The notes under the pieces: model-generated | The model's input: the letters and a program-made list of their open reading frames with translations, nothing else | Databases searched by the model: none | Told to the model about the DNA's origin: nothing | Assembly (NCBI RefSeq): GCF_900107175.1 | Contig: NZ_FNOZ01000005.1 | Coordinates: 62,001-126,000 of the forward strand | Length of the DNA stretch: 64,000 nucleotides | Direction: 5' to 3' | Source: Modestobacter sp. DSM 44400 | Lineage (GTDB): Bacteria; Actinomycetota; Actinomycetes; Mycobacteriales; Geodermatophilaceae | Part shown: in pieces, positions 50,950 through 59,166 of the stretch | Layout: each line of letters begins with the position of its first letter | Position numbering within the stretch: the first letter of the stretch is position 1 | Program-made: the position numbers and the translations under genes

Positions 50950-51597
50950 GTGCAGTTCTTCATCGACAACTTCCCGCTGCTGCGGGACGCCTTCCTCACG
51001 ACGCTGAGCCTGTCCCTGCTGGCCGGGCTCCTCGCCCTGGTCCTCGGGACGCTGCTGGCGGCCCTCCGGGTCAGCCCCATCACGCCGTTGCGCGGACTGG
51101 CCACCTTCTACGTGGAGACCTTCCGGAACACGCCCTTGACGGTCGTGTTCTTCTTCCTGATCTTCGGCCTGCCGCAGATCGACTTCGCGGTCGGCTTCTT
51201 CACCGGTTCGGTGATCGCCGTGGGCCTCTATACCGCCGCGTTCGTGGCCGAAGCCGTCCGGTCAGGGATCAACGCGGTCCCCTCGGGCCAGGCGGAGGCC
51301 TCGCGCGCGCTCGGGCTGTCCTTCGGGCAGTCGTTGCGCGAGGTGGTCCTCCCCCAGGCGTTCCGCACGGTCGTACCGCCGCTGGGCAACGTCTGGATCG
51401 CCATGGTGAAGAACACCTCGATCGCCGCCGGGTTCGCCGTGACCGAACTGACTGCATCGCTGCAGCGGTTGTCCAACGCCAACGCCGGGGAGCTGGTGTT
51501 GGTGCTCCTCGCGATCGTGCTGGGTTACATGCTGATCACCGTTCCTTCGGCCTTCGCCGTGAGTCGTCTCGAGCGTCGGGTGGCGATCCTGCGATGA
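50950..51597 (+). CDS. gluC: glutamate-type ABC transporter permease 1
   Basis: A 215-residue permease from GTG with strong AGAGGAGG upstream. Five membrane helices; the family signature ETFRNTPLTVVFFFLIFGLP and the EAA loop EASRALGLSFGQSLREVVLP contact the ATPase. Forms a heterodimer with GluD, whose ATG overlaps its stop by 4 bp. Confidence 0.94.
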   Translation: MQFFIDNFPLLRDAFLTTLSLSLLAGLLALVLGTLLAALRVSPITPLRGLATFYVETFRNTPLTVVFFFLIFGLPQIDFAVGFFTGSVIAVGLYTAAFVAEAVRSGINAVPSGQAEASRALGLSFGQSLREVVLPQAFRTVVPPLGNVWIAMVKNTSIAAGFAVTELTASLQRLSNANAGELVLVLLAIVLGYMLITVPSAFAVSRLERRVAILR

Positions 51598-52490
51598 GCA
51601 CGCCTGTCCTGTTCGACCTGCCAGGGCCCAAGGCGCGCGCCCGCATCCGGCTCAGCACGGTCGTCGGTGCCGTCCTGATCCTGGCCATCGTCGTCTTCGT
51701 GCTGGTCCGGCTCGGTGGGAACGGGCAACTCGAAGCCCAACGCTGGTCGGTGCTCTTCGACCCCAACAGCGGCGTGCCGCAGGCCCTCGGCGAGGCCCTG
51801 GTCGCCACGCTGAAGGTCGCTGCCCTGGGGATGGTCCTGGCCACGGCGCTCGGCATGCTGCTGGCCGTGGGGCGGCTGTCGGACCGCTGGTGGGTGCGCG
51901 TTCCGGTCACCACGGTGATCGAGTTCTTCCGGGCCATCCCGCTGCTCGTAGTCATCTTCACGCTGTACTTCGTGCTGCCGGGCTTCGGGGTGCGGCTGAG
52001 TGCCTACAGCGCGCTGACCGGTGGCCTCGTGCTCTACAACATGGCCGTACTGGCCGAGATCTTCCGGGCCGGCATCCTGTCGGTGGACCGCGGCCAGCGG
52101 GAAGCCGCGTTCGGGCTGGGCCTGCGCAAGTCGCAGGTCATGACGTTGGTCCTGCTTCCGCAGGCCGTTCGCCGGATGCTGCCGGTGCTGGTGGCGCAGC
52201 TGGTCGTCCTGCTCAAGGACAGCTCGCTGGGCTTCATCATCGGCTACTTCGAGCTCCTCCGGCAGGCGCGCAGCCTGGTGGAGTTCTTCACCCCGACGTT
52301 CGGCAACCAGTACACCTTCCAGCTGTACGTCGCCGCCGCCCTGATCTACATCATCGTCAACGTGGCGATCTCCCAGGTCGCCCGCTACATCGAGCGGCGC
52401 ACCAGCCGGAACGCGAAGGCCGGCAGGGTCGCTCCGGTCCCGATGCCGGACGAGGGCATGACCGCGCCGGTCCCCGTCCCGCGGCGCTGA
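51594..52490 (+). CDS. gluD: glutamate-type ABC transporter permease 2
   Basis: A 298-residue permease that starts in an ATGA overlap with gluC. EFFRAIPLLVVIFTLYFVLP and the EAA loop EAAFGLGLRKSQVMTLVLLP match the His/Glu/Gln permease family. It has an extra N-terminal helix (VVGAVLILAIVVFVLVRLGG) and a Pro-rich cytoplasmic end. An imperfect GGCACC/GGTGCC hairpin shortly after the stop (about 52500-52530) may end the operon. Confidence 0.94.
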   Translation: MSTPVLFDLPGPKARARIRLSTVVGAVLILAIVVFVLVRLGGNGQLEAQRWSVLFDPNSGVPQALGEALVATLKVAALGMVLATALGMLLAVGRLSDRWWVRVPVTTVIEFFRAIPLLVVIFTLYFVLPGFGVRLSAYSALTGGLVLYNMAVLAEIFRAGILSVDRGQREAAFGLGLRKSQVMTLVLLPQAVRRMLPVLVAQLVVLLKDSSLGFIIGYFELLRQARSLVEFFTPTFGNQYTFQLYVAAALIYIIVNVAISQVARYIERRTSRNAKAGRVAPVPMPDEGMTAPVPVPRR

Positions 52491-52682
52491 CCGAGCGGGG
52501 CACCGGCCACCTCCCTCGGGTGCCACCCCGTTGCTGGGCCCGACGCGGCGGGTGATGCACGACACTCCCGGCGCCCGTACTGTCGACCGGCGGCGCCCGG
52601 CGCAGGACCGGCTGGTCGTCGCACGGCGGACGGGTGGACCGGCACGGCGCCACGCTCCCCCGCGGACTCGACGAGGAGTCGG

Positions 52683-53483
52683 ATGGCACAGGGCACACGG
52701 GAGGCGGCTTCCCCCCACGACAGCCAGGTCGCGTGCCTGCTGCACCACCTGATCGCGACCAGCAGCAGCGTGCTGAAGGCGGCAGCCGGGAGCATCTCGC
52801 TGATCGACGCCTCGCGGGACCGGTACGCAAAGGTGGCCGAACGCGGGACGTCCTGTCGGCTGGGCAGCAGCTTCCCACTCGACGAGGGGATCACCGGGCG
52901 AGTCGTCGCCCAGCGACGGCCCGTGGTACTGAAAACCTACGGCGAGATCCGCGCGGGTCACCTGGCGGCCGAGGAGGCAGCGCACTCCGGCGCCGTCGTG
53001 GCCGTGCCCATCTGGTGGCGCGGTGACGTCGTTGGCGCGAACGTCGTGTTCGCCTGCCGGTCCCGACGCTTCACGGTCGCCGAGATCGACGAGCTCGAGC
53101 TGCTCACCCAGACGGCCGTTCCCGGTCTCGTCCGCGCCGGGGTCGACGAAGCTTCGCTGGCCCACCTGATCCGGCGGCGGCGCGGAGACGACCGCCTGCT
53201 CGCCGAGACTCCGGGGCCACGCGTGGGGGCGGCCCCGAATGCGGGCAGTTCCGCTGACCGGTCGCCGCTGACCCGGCGGGAACGGGAGACCGTCGTCCTG
53301 CTCGCTCGCGGCCTGAGCAACCGGCAGCTCGCCAGCGCGCTGGTGCTGTCGCCCAAGACGGTGGAGAAGCACGTGGCCGCAGTGCTGCACAAGACCGGCA
53401 CGGGCAGCCGCACCGCCGCCGTGATGAGCGCGCTGGAACGGGGTTGGCTGCCGCGCCCGAGCGATCGGCCGACCTCCGGCTGA
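52683..53483 (+). CDS. GAF-LuxR type transcriptional regulator
   Basis: A 266-residue regulator with GAGGAG six bases before ATG. Residues ~25-165 are a GAF sensor (ISLIDASRDRYAKVAERGTS, GITGRVVAQRRPVVLKTYGE, VAVPIWWRGDVVGANVVFAC). Residues ~198-260 hold the LuxR/NarL helix-turn-helix (LTRRERETVVLLARGLSNRQ, LSPKTVEKHVAAVLHKTG). It lies 101 bp upstream of the aldolase-DhaLK operon on the same strand and is its probable activator, sensing a small ligand through the GAF domain (inference). Confidence 0.88.
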   Translation: MAQGTREAASPHDSQVACLLHHLIATSSSVLKAAAGSISLIDASRDRYAKVAERGTSCRLGSSFPLDEGITGRVVAQRRPVVLKTYGEIRAGHLAAEEAAHSGAVVAVPIWWRGDVVGANVVFACRSRRFTVAEIDELELLTQTAVPGLVRAGVDEASLAHLIRRRRGDDRLLAETPGPRVGAAPNAGSSADRSPLTRRERETVVLLARGLSNRQLASALVLSPKTVEKHVAAVLHKTGTGSRTAAVMSALERGWLPRPSDRPTSG

Positions 53484-53510
53484 CAACTGGGGGAATCACC
53501 CCATACAACA

Positions 53511-53521
53511 GTGACGGTCAC
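53511..53521. promoter_or_regulatory. palindrome before the aldolase operon
   Basis: GTGAC-G-GTCAC, 64 bp before the aldolase start, next to a small GGGG-AATCA-CCCC hairpin. It is a candidate operator for the GAF-LuxR regulator. No confident -35/-10 pair was found here. Confidence 0.3.
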
Positions 53522-53584
53522 CACGCTTTACTCCTGTTACAGAACCAGTCGTGCCCGTGTCCGACCGAGAGCACAGGAGTGTCG

Positions 53585-54445
53585 GTGCCCGTCGTCCCCA
53601 TGAAGGAGCTCCTCGACCGTGCGCTGGCCGACCGGTACGGCGTGCCGGCGTTCAACATCATCAACGACCTGAGCATCGAGGCGGTCCTCGCGGCCGCCGT
53701 CGCGGAGAACTCCCCGGTCATCCTGCAGACGTCGGTCAAGACGGTGCGGATGTACGGCCGCGCCCAGCTGTTCGACATCTTCCGCGCCCTGGTCCGCGGC
53801 GTCCCCGTGCCCGTGACGCTGCACCTGGATCACTGCCCGGACCGCTCCGTCATCAGCGACTGCCTCCAGGGCGGCTGGAACTCCGTCCTGTTCGACGCCC
53901 ACGAGCTCGACGTCGCGGAGAACCTCCGACAGACCACCGAGGTCGTGGCCGATGCCCGGGCGCGCGGTGCGCACGTTGAGGGCGAGATCGAGGGCATCCA
54001 AGGAGTCGAGGACGGCATCGGCTCCGACGAAGCCTCCCTCGTCCAGACGCTCGAGGTCGCCGTGGACTTCATCCAGCGCACAGGGGTGGACTGCTTCGCC
54101 CCCGCCATCGGCAACGCCCACGGTCAGTACGCATCCGCTCCCGTGCTCGACTCCCAGCGGGTGAGCGACCTCGTGGAGGCGACCGGCGTGCCGATGGCCC
54201 TGCACGGCGGGACCGGGCTGTCCGCCGAGCAGTTCCAGGACCTCATCGCCCGCGGCTGCGCCAAGGTCAACATTTCCACGGCGCTCAAGCAGGTGTACAT
54301 GCAGTCGAGCCTGCAGTTCCTGCTCAGCGCCGAGGAGAAGGGGAAGTGGGACCCGCCGTCCCTGTTCGCTCACCAGCGCAGCGCCGTGATGGACATGGCG
54401 CAGGAGCACATGCGCACATTCGGCAGTTCGGGACGTGCCTGGTGA
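53585..54445 (+). CDS. class II ketose-bisphosphate aldolase (FBA/GatY/KbaY family)
   Basis: A 286-residue zinc aldolase from GTG (VPVVPMKELL), with AGGAG five bases upstream. Family motifs: YGVPAFNIINDLSIEAVLAA, metal-binding HLDHCPD (~81), VLFDAHELD, Glu in EGEIEGIQGVEDG (~135), zinc His in AIGNAHGQY (~178), ALHGGTGLS and KVNISTAL for phosphate binding. These enzymes cleave ketose (bis)phosphates to DHAP and an aldehyde. The neighbours (DhaLK, CbbY-like phosphatase) suggest a dedicated sugar pathway rather than glycolysis. The stop overlaps the next start (GTGA). Confidence 0.9.
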   Translation: MPVVPMKELLDRALADRYGVPAFNIINDLSIEAVLAAAVAENSPVILQTSVKTVRMYGRAQLFDIFRALVRGVPVPVTLHLDHCPDRSVISDCLQGGWNSVLFDAHELDVAENLRQTTEVVADARARGAHVEGEIEGIQGVEDGIGSDEASLVQTLEVAVDFIQRTGVDCFAPAIGNAHGQYASAPVLDSQRVSDLVEATGVPMALHGGTGLSAEQFQDLIARGCAKVNISTALKQVYMQSSLQFLLSAEEKGKWDPPSLFAHQRSAVMDMAQEHMRTFGSSGRAW

Positions 54446-55263
54446 GCGCCCTGGTCTTCGACTGCGACGGCGTGCTCGCCGACACCGAGCGGTACGGCCA
54501 CCTGCCCGCGTTCAACGCGACCTTCGCCGAGCACGGCCTCCCGGTGCGCTGGAGCGAGGACGACTACGGGGAGAAGCTGGCGATCGGCGGCGGGAAGGAG
54601 CGGATGGCCAGCCTGTTCCGCGACCCGAAGTTCGTCCGCACCGCCAGCATCCCGGACGACGACGGTACGCGCGCCCAGCTGCTCACCGAGTGGCACCGCA
54701 CGAAGACGGCGCGGTTCCGCGCGCTGGTGGCCGCAGGGCAGATCCCGGCCCGCCCCGGCGTCGCGCGGCTGATCACCGAAGCACTCGACGAGGGATGGAC
54801 CGTCGCGGTCGCGTCCACGTCGGCCGAGGAGTCCGTCCACGCCGTCCTCGAGCACGCCGTCGGGGCGGACACCGCGGGGCGGATACCGGTCTTCGCCGGT
54901 GACGTCGTGCCGGCCAAGAAGCCCGATCCGGCGATCTACGACCTGGTGGTGGCGACCCTCGGCCTGAATCGCGGCGACACGCTGGTCGTGGAGGACTCAC
55001 GCAACGGGCTGCTCGCCGCGACCGGCGCCGGCCTGCCCTGTCTGGTCACGGTCAACGGGTACACCAGGACCGAGCCGTTCGACGAGGCCGTCCTGGTGGT
55101 GTCCGAACTCGGGGACCCCGGCCGGCCGCCGATCGAGGTACTGGCCAACCGGGGGCGCGCGCACCCCGGCGACCACATCGCGCTGGCGGACGTGCGGGCG
55201 TGCCTCGGCGCACCGACGGCCCCCGCCTCATCCACCGGCCGTTCTCTGGGAGGAACTGCGTGA
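54442..55263 (+). CDS. HAD phosphatase, CbbY-like
   Basis: A 273-residue HAD-superfamily enzyme from GTG (VSALVFDCDGVLADTERYGH). Nucleophile Asp and acid Asp lie in FDCDG, motif II Ser/Thr in VASTS, Lys in PAKKPDPAIY and acidic motif IV in VVEDSRNGL. The cap start (AFNATFAEHGLPVRWSEDDY, GGGKERM) is close to CbbY, the xylulose-1,5-bisphosphate phosphatase, more than to beta-phosphoglucomutase. The C-terminal ~40 residues extend beyond the usual end. Likely removes a phosphate from a sugar (bis)phosphate in the same pathway. GTGA overlaps at both ends. Confidence 0.85.
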   Translation: MSALVFDCDGVLADTERYGHLPAFNATFAEHGLPVRWSEDDYGEKLAIGGGKERMASLFRDPKFVRTASIPDDDGTRAQLLTEWHRTKTARFRALVAAGQIPARPGVARLITEALDEGWTVAVASTSAEESVHAVLEHAVGADTAGRIPVFAGDVVPAKKPDPAIYDLVVATLGLNRGDTLVVEDSRNGLLAATGAGLPCLVTVNGYTRTEPFDEAVLVVSELGDPGRPPIEVLANRGRAHPGDHIALADVRACLGAPTAPASSTGRSLGGTA

Positions 55264-55907
55264 GCAGCACCGCACAACGGCAGGCGGACCTGGTCGTCCG
55301 CACGATCGCCCAGGCGGCCGTCGACAACGAGAAGTACTTCGGCGACCTCGACGCCGTCGTCGGCGACGGCGACTTCGGCTACTCACTGGCCCGCGGCTTC
55401 GAGACCGTGCTCGCCGGATGGGACGACGTCGACCGCACTGACATCGGCACCTTCCTGAAGAAGATCGGAATGATGATCACGGCCCGGATCGGGGGCACTT
55501 CCGGGCCCATCTGGGGAACCGCGTTCATGCGAGCCGGGATGACCGCAGGCGCGACGGACACCCTGACCGGGGATCAGGTCGTGGCCATGCTGCGCGCAGC
55601 CATCGAGGGCATCAAGGCGCGCGGCCAGTCCGACGTCGGCGACAAGACCCTGCTCGACGTCCTGGCGCCCGTGACCGACCGTCTGGAGGCCGAGGTGGCC
55701 GCGGGGGCCGACGCCACCCAGACTCTGACAGCACTGGCCGTCACCGCCAAGGAGGCCGCGGAGGCCACCGTGGACATGGTCGCCAAGCGCGGCCGCGCGT
55801 CCTACACGGGCGAGCGCAGCAAGGGATCGGTCGACGCCGGCGCCATGGGCGTGGCCGTGATCATCGGTCGGATCAACGAGGCCTGGCAGACAGAGGGAGC
55901 GTCATGA
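55260..55907 (+). CDS. dhaL: dihydroxyacetone kinase-type ADP/ATP-binding subunit DhaL
   Basis: A 215-residue Dak phosphatase/L-domain protein. The nucleotide-metal loop VVGDGDFGYSLARGF (~28) contains the Asp cluster, GGTSGPIWGTAFMRAG the P-loop-like turn, DKTLLDVLAPV the third site, and SKGSVDAGAMGVAVI the end. In E. coli DhaL carries ADP that is re-phosphorylated by the PTS protein DhaM; no DhaM or PTS gene is seen here, so ATP exchange is likelier. Overlaps dhaK by ATGA. Confidence 0.92.
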   Translation: MSSTAQRQADLVVRTIAQAAVDNEKYFGDLDAVVGDGDFGYSLARGFETVLAGWDDVDRTDIGTFLKKIGMMITARIGGTSGPIWGTAFMRAGMTAGATDTLTGDQVVAMLRAAIEGIKARGQSDVGDKTLLDVLAPVTDRLEAEVAAGADATQTLTALAVTAKEAAEATVDMVAKRGRASYTGERSKGSVDAGAMGVAVIIGRINEAWQTEGAS

Positions 55908-56899
55908 AGAAGTTCGTCAACGACCCGAAGCAGTTCGTCCCGGAGATGCTCGAGGGGCTCGCGCTGGCCAACCCGCACACCCTGAAGTACCTCCCGGAGT
56001 ACAACCTCGTCATGCGTGCGGACTCCCCGCGCGAGGACAAGGTGTCCATCGTGCAGGGCTCGGGCTCCGGCCACGAGCCCGCCCACGTCATGATCGTCGG
56101 CAGGGGGATGCTGGACGCCGCGTGTCCCGGTGACGTCTTCGCCGCGCCGCCGATGAACTACGTCTACGAGACGGCCAAGCTGCTGGCCACGCCCAAGGGT
56201 GTGCTGTTGCTGGTGAACAACTACACCGGCGACCGGATGGCCTTCGACATGGGCAAGGAGATGGCCGAGTCCGAGGGCATCAAGGTCGAGATCCTGACGA
56301 TCAACGACGACGTGGCCGTCAAGGACTCGACCTACACGGTGGGCCGGCGTGGCGTGGCCGGGAACTTCTTCGTCATCAAGGCGGTGGGCGCGGCCGCGGA
56401 GCAGGGCGCCGACCTCGACGAGGTGATCCGGGTGGGCAAGAAGGTCAATGACGTGACCCGGACGATGGGCGTTGCGCTCACCGCCTGCACCCCGCCGGCC
56501 AAGGGCTCACCGCTGTTCGAGCTGGGTGCGGACGAGATCGAGATGGGCGTCGGCATCCACGGCGAGCCCGGCCGCGAGCGCAAGAAGATGACGAACGCCG
56601 ACGCCCTCACCGACGAGCTGCTCGACGCTGTCGTCACCGACCTGCCGTACACCGCCGGCGACAACGTCGCCCTGATGATCAACGGCCTGGGCGGCACCCC
56701 GATCAGCGAGCTCTACATCCTGTACCGCCGCGCCCACCAGCAGCTCGCCGAGCGCGGCATCACCGTCACCCGCAGTTACGTCAATGAGTACTGCACTTCG
56801 CTTGACATGGCCGGCGCCTCGCTCACGCTCGTCAAACTGGACGACGAGATCGACGCGCTGCTCAGCGCGCCGGCGGAGGTCCCGGTCCGGGTGTTCTGA
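55904..56899 (+). CDS. dhaK: dihydroxyacetone kinase-type substrate subunit DhaK
   Basis: A 331-residue DhaK. SGSGHEPAHVMIVGRGMLDA forms the sugar phosphate-binding loop and GIHGEPGRERKKM (~218) holds the histidine that binds the ketose carbonyl covalently. NNYTGDRMAFDMG, DLPYTAGDNVALMINGLGGT and EYCTSLDMAGASLTL complete the family. It phosphorylates dihydroxyacetone or a related ketose (erythrulose, for example) together with DhaL. The subunit order L before K is reversed relative to E. coli dhaKLM. Confidence 0.94.
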   Translation: MKKFVNDPKQFVPEMLEGLALANPHTLKYLPEYNLVMRADSPREDKVSIVQGSGSGHEPAHVMIVGRGMLDAACPGDVFAAPPMNYVYETAKLLATPKGVLLLVNNYTGDRMAFDMGKEMAESEGIKVEILTINDDVAVKDSTYTVGRRGVAGNFFVIKAVGAAAEQGADLDEVIRVGKKVNDVTRTMGVALTACTPPAKGSPLFELGADEIEMGVGIHGEPGRERKKMTNADALTDELLDAVVTDLPYTAGDNVALMINGLGGTPISELYILYRRAHQQLAERGITVTRSYVNEYCTSLDMAGASLTLVKLDDEIDALLSAPAEVPVRVF

Positions 56900-56963
56900 C
56901 CTCGCCAGCGAACGACGGCGCGGGCAGCTGCCCGGACCGCACATCTCATCCAGTGGAGACACC

Positions 56964-57377
56964 ATGGGCAGGCAGATCACGCTCGACCAGGCCGAGGCCA
57001 TCCTCGATGCGTGCAAGGCGGAGGCGGTGACCGTCGGCCAACCGATGAACATCGCGGTGGTGGACGACGGCGGCAACCTCGTGGCCTTCGCGGCCATGGA
57101 CGGCACGAAGCTCATCGGCGTCGACATCTCCCAGAAGAAGGCACTCACCGCCGTCTATTTCCAGACCGACACCCGAGACCTCGCCGAGCTCGTGCAGCCG
57201 GGACAACCGCTGTTCGGCATCGAGTCGACCACGGGGGGGCGACTGGTCGTCTTCGGTGGTGGAGTGCTGCTGACCGGTCCCGACGGTTCGCTCGTCGGCG
57301 GTGTCGGAGTGAGTGCCGGGACGGTCGAGGAGGACCACCAGGTCGCTGAGGCCGGGCGGAGGGCGTTCGCCGGCTGA
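56964..57377 (+). CDS. HbpS/GlcG-family (DUF336) protein
   Basis: A 137-residue GlcG/HbpS domain (ITLDQAEAILDACKAEAV, MNIAVVDDGGNLVAFAAMDG, KKALTAVYFQTDTRDL, VGVSAGTVEEDHQVAEAG). RBS GTGGAGAC precedes ATG. Relatives bind heme or corrin-like ligands and are found beside glycolate, diol and DHA-kinase genes with no settled function. Last gene of the island, 64 bp after dhaK; probably the same transcript. No secretion signal, unlike Streptomyces HbpS. Confidence 0.85.
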   Translation: MGRQITLDQAEAILDACKAEAVTVGQPMNIAVVDDGGNLVAFAAMDGTKLIGVDISQKKALTAVYFQTDTRDLAELVQPGQPLFGIESTTGGRLVVFGGGVLLTGPDGSLVGGVGVSAGTVEEDHQVAEAGRRAFAG

Positions 57378-57549
57378 AGCTGCCGGGGGCCCGGCGCGGG
57401 CGTCGCACCGGTTCCGTCTCCGCCCGCGCACGGGGCTCACGCGCGTCGACGGGCCCATTTCGTGATCCCACACGCGCCACGGGTGGAGCGGGCGAGCTTG
57501 TCACGTTCCGCCAGTCCTGCCCGGAGTGAGGACTGCCGAGATCTAGGGC

Positions 57550-57979
57550 ATGACCGCCGCTCATGTCTTAGCCCCGGACCTGGACGACCTGGACGACCCC
57601 GACGACCTCGATGACCCCGACGACCTGGCGGACACCGCCCAGATCTTCGTCAGCCGGCTGCGCGGCAGCGCCGCGGACTTCGCCGCGGCAGCGGGTGCCG
57701 AGTCAGCGATCGTCCGTGAGGCGGTCCCGCCGGGCCCGGCACCGCCGGTCCCGCTGCCGGGTGGTGCTGCGCTACGCCACCGGTGAGGAGAGCGACGTGA
57801 CGTTCCTGGGCCCGGTCAGCCACCCCGCGCGCGGCCGGGAGCTGACCATGTCGCAGTTCGACACCTCGATCCAGCTGTGGCTGGGCACCGGTCAGGAGCG
57901 CAGCCGGCGTTGGCTCGTGCCGGACGAGGACGCCGCCGACGGTGTCGCCGTCGACGTCACCGCCTGGCTCGACCGCTGA
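57550..57979 (+). pseudogene. acidic hypothetical protein, probably frameshifted
   Basis: ATG start followed by a near-repeat acidic stretch (DLDDLDDPDDLDDPDDLAD) and ADTAQIFVSRLRGSAADFAA in one frame. A coherent C-terminal half, RVVLRYATGEESDVTFLGPV then MSQFDTSIQLWLGTGQERSR to TAWLDR, is in the next. They meet at ~57760 in GCCGGGTGGTGC. Together they would make ~142 residues. Function unknown. It could also be two short overlapping genes, but the second lacks a start. Confidence 0.45.
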
Positions 57980-58011
57980 CCCCGGCGGTCGCCGACCTTC
58001 GGTGAGGCCGT

Positions 58012-58058
58012 GAACTCCAATAGCCCAGAACCGATCCGGTTCTGGGCCATTGGAGTTC
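58012..58058. terminator. long hairpin downstream of recX
   Basis: Arms of 22 bp with one mismatch around a 3-nt loop; the left arm begins GAACTCCAAT and the right arm ends ATTGGAGTTC. It sits in the convergent gap between recX and the acidic hypothetical gene and can serve both. The extreme stem length could also mark a small repeated element. Confidence 0.7.
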
Positions 58059-58109
58059 GATGGCGTGTCGGGGCGCGGGACGAGAACCGGCGGCTGCGGG
58101 AGCCGGAGG

Positions 58110-59159
58110 TCAGCGCGGAGGCTCTGCGCGCCGGCCGATCGGGACCCAGCGCCCCTCTCCCACCTCGTCCGCCGTCCCGGCGGCACGCTGGCCGGCGATG
58201 CCGCTCCCGCCGCCGAGGCCGCCGCCGTTCGGCTTCCCTCCGGTGGTGGCCCGGGACGCCTTGCGACCTCCGAGCCCGCCGCTCCCGAAGCCCCCGCCGC
58301 TCGCCGAACTGCGGTTCCCGAAACCGCCGCCACCCGAGCCACGGCTGGCGAAGCCACCACCGCCGGGAACGATCTCCTCCGCGGCCCCGACGTTCTCGAG
58401 CTCGTCACTGCCAGGGAGGTCGTCGTCGGGATCGGTGCCCGTGTCGCCGGCATCGGCGTACACGGCGTCCAGCGCCTCGCGCGCCACGATTCCGGCCAGT
58501 CCACCGCCGTAGCCCTTGCGGGCGAGCATGCCGACCAGTCGGCGCTCGGCGGTCACCTGGTCCAGTCGGGCCATGCTGCGGGCCTTGCGCTCCACCAGTC
58601 GGCGTGCGGTGTCCCACTCGTCCTGCGGGTCGACCTCGGCGACCGCCGCAGCGGCCACTTCGTCGTCGATGCCCTTGGCCCGGAGCTCCTGGGTCAGCGC
58701 CCGGCGGGCCAGGCCGCGACCGGACTGCCGCGAGGTCACCCACGCCGCAGCGAACGCGGCGTCGTCGATCAATCCGACCTCGGTAAGCCGGTCGAGCACG
58801 GCCTCGACGACGTCGTCGGCGACCTCGCGCCGGGCCAGGAGTTCCGCGAGCTGCTGGCGGGTCTTGGACGCCCCGGTCAGCGCCCGCAGGCAGATGCCGC
58901 GGGCAACTTCGACCGGGTCGCGGTCGTCGGCGGGAGCCGTCGACCCGTCGTCGGTGGAACCGTCGGCGCCGGTGGCGCTGCCGGCTCGTCGACCTGCGCC
59001 ACGGCCGCTGCGTCCATCGCCGAACCCGGACCCGGACCGCGCGCCGGCTCGGCCCCGCCCCGAGGCGGCACCCGCGCGGCGGCGGCCGGACCGGCGGGCG
59101 TCGCCATCCGCCGGTCCCGCCTCAGCGTCGGGGTCCGGACCGGACCACGGGTCGTTCAT
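58110..59159 (-). CDS. recX: RecX, regulator of RecA, with disordered Gly/Arg-rich flanks
   Basis: A 349-residue protein, against ~170 for typical RecX. The RecX helical repeats cover about residues 80-235 (VARGICLRALTGASKTRQQL, VVEAVLDRLTEVGLIDDAAF, WVTSRQSGRGLARRALTQEL, AERRLVGMLARKGYGGGLA). The N-terminus is a ~75-residue Arg/Gly-rich stretch and the last ~100 residues are Gly/Ser/Phe-rich (GGGGFASRGSGGGGFGNR). RecX caps or inhibits RecA filaments. The extensions look disordered and may bind DNA or drive clustering (inference). Starts 7 bp after recA. Confidence 0.88.
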   Translation of the reverse strand: MNDPWSGPDPDAEAGPADGDARRSGRRRAGAASGRGRAGARSGSGFGDGRSGRGAGRRAGSATGADGSTDDGSTAPADDRDPVEVARGICLRALTGASKTRQQLAELLARREVADDVVEAVLDRLTEVGLIDDAAFAAAWVTSRQSGRGLARRALTQELRAKGIDDEVAAAAVAEVDPQDEWDTARRLVERKARSMARLDQVTAERRLVGMLARKGYGGGLAGIVAREALDAVYADAGDTGTDPDDDLPGSDELENVGAAEEIVPGGGGFASRGSGGGGFGNRSSASGGGFGSGGLGGRKASRATTGGKPNGGGLGGGSGIAGQRAAGTADEVGEGRWVPIGRRAEPPR

Positions 59160-59166
59160 GACCGGC

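Noticed and set aside
53585-54445. Aldolase as the housekeeping glycolytic FBA
   Set aside because: It is shorter than the usual ~340-residue actinobacterial Fba and embedded in a DhaLK operon, so a dedicated catabolic aldolase fits better; not excluded.
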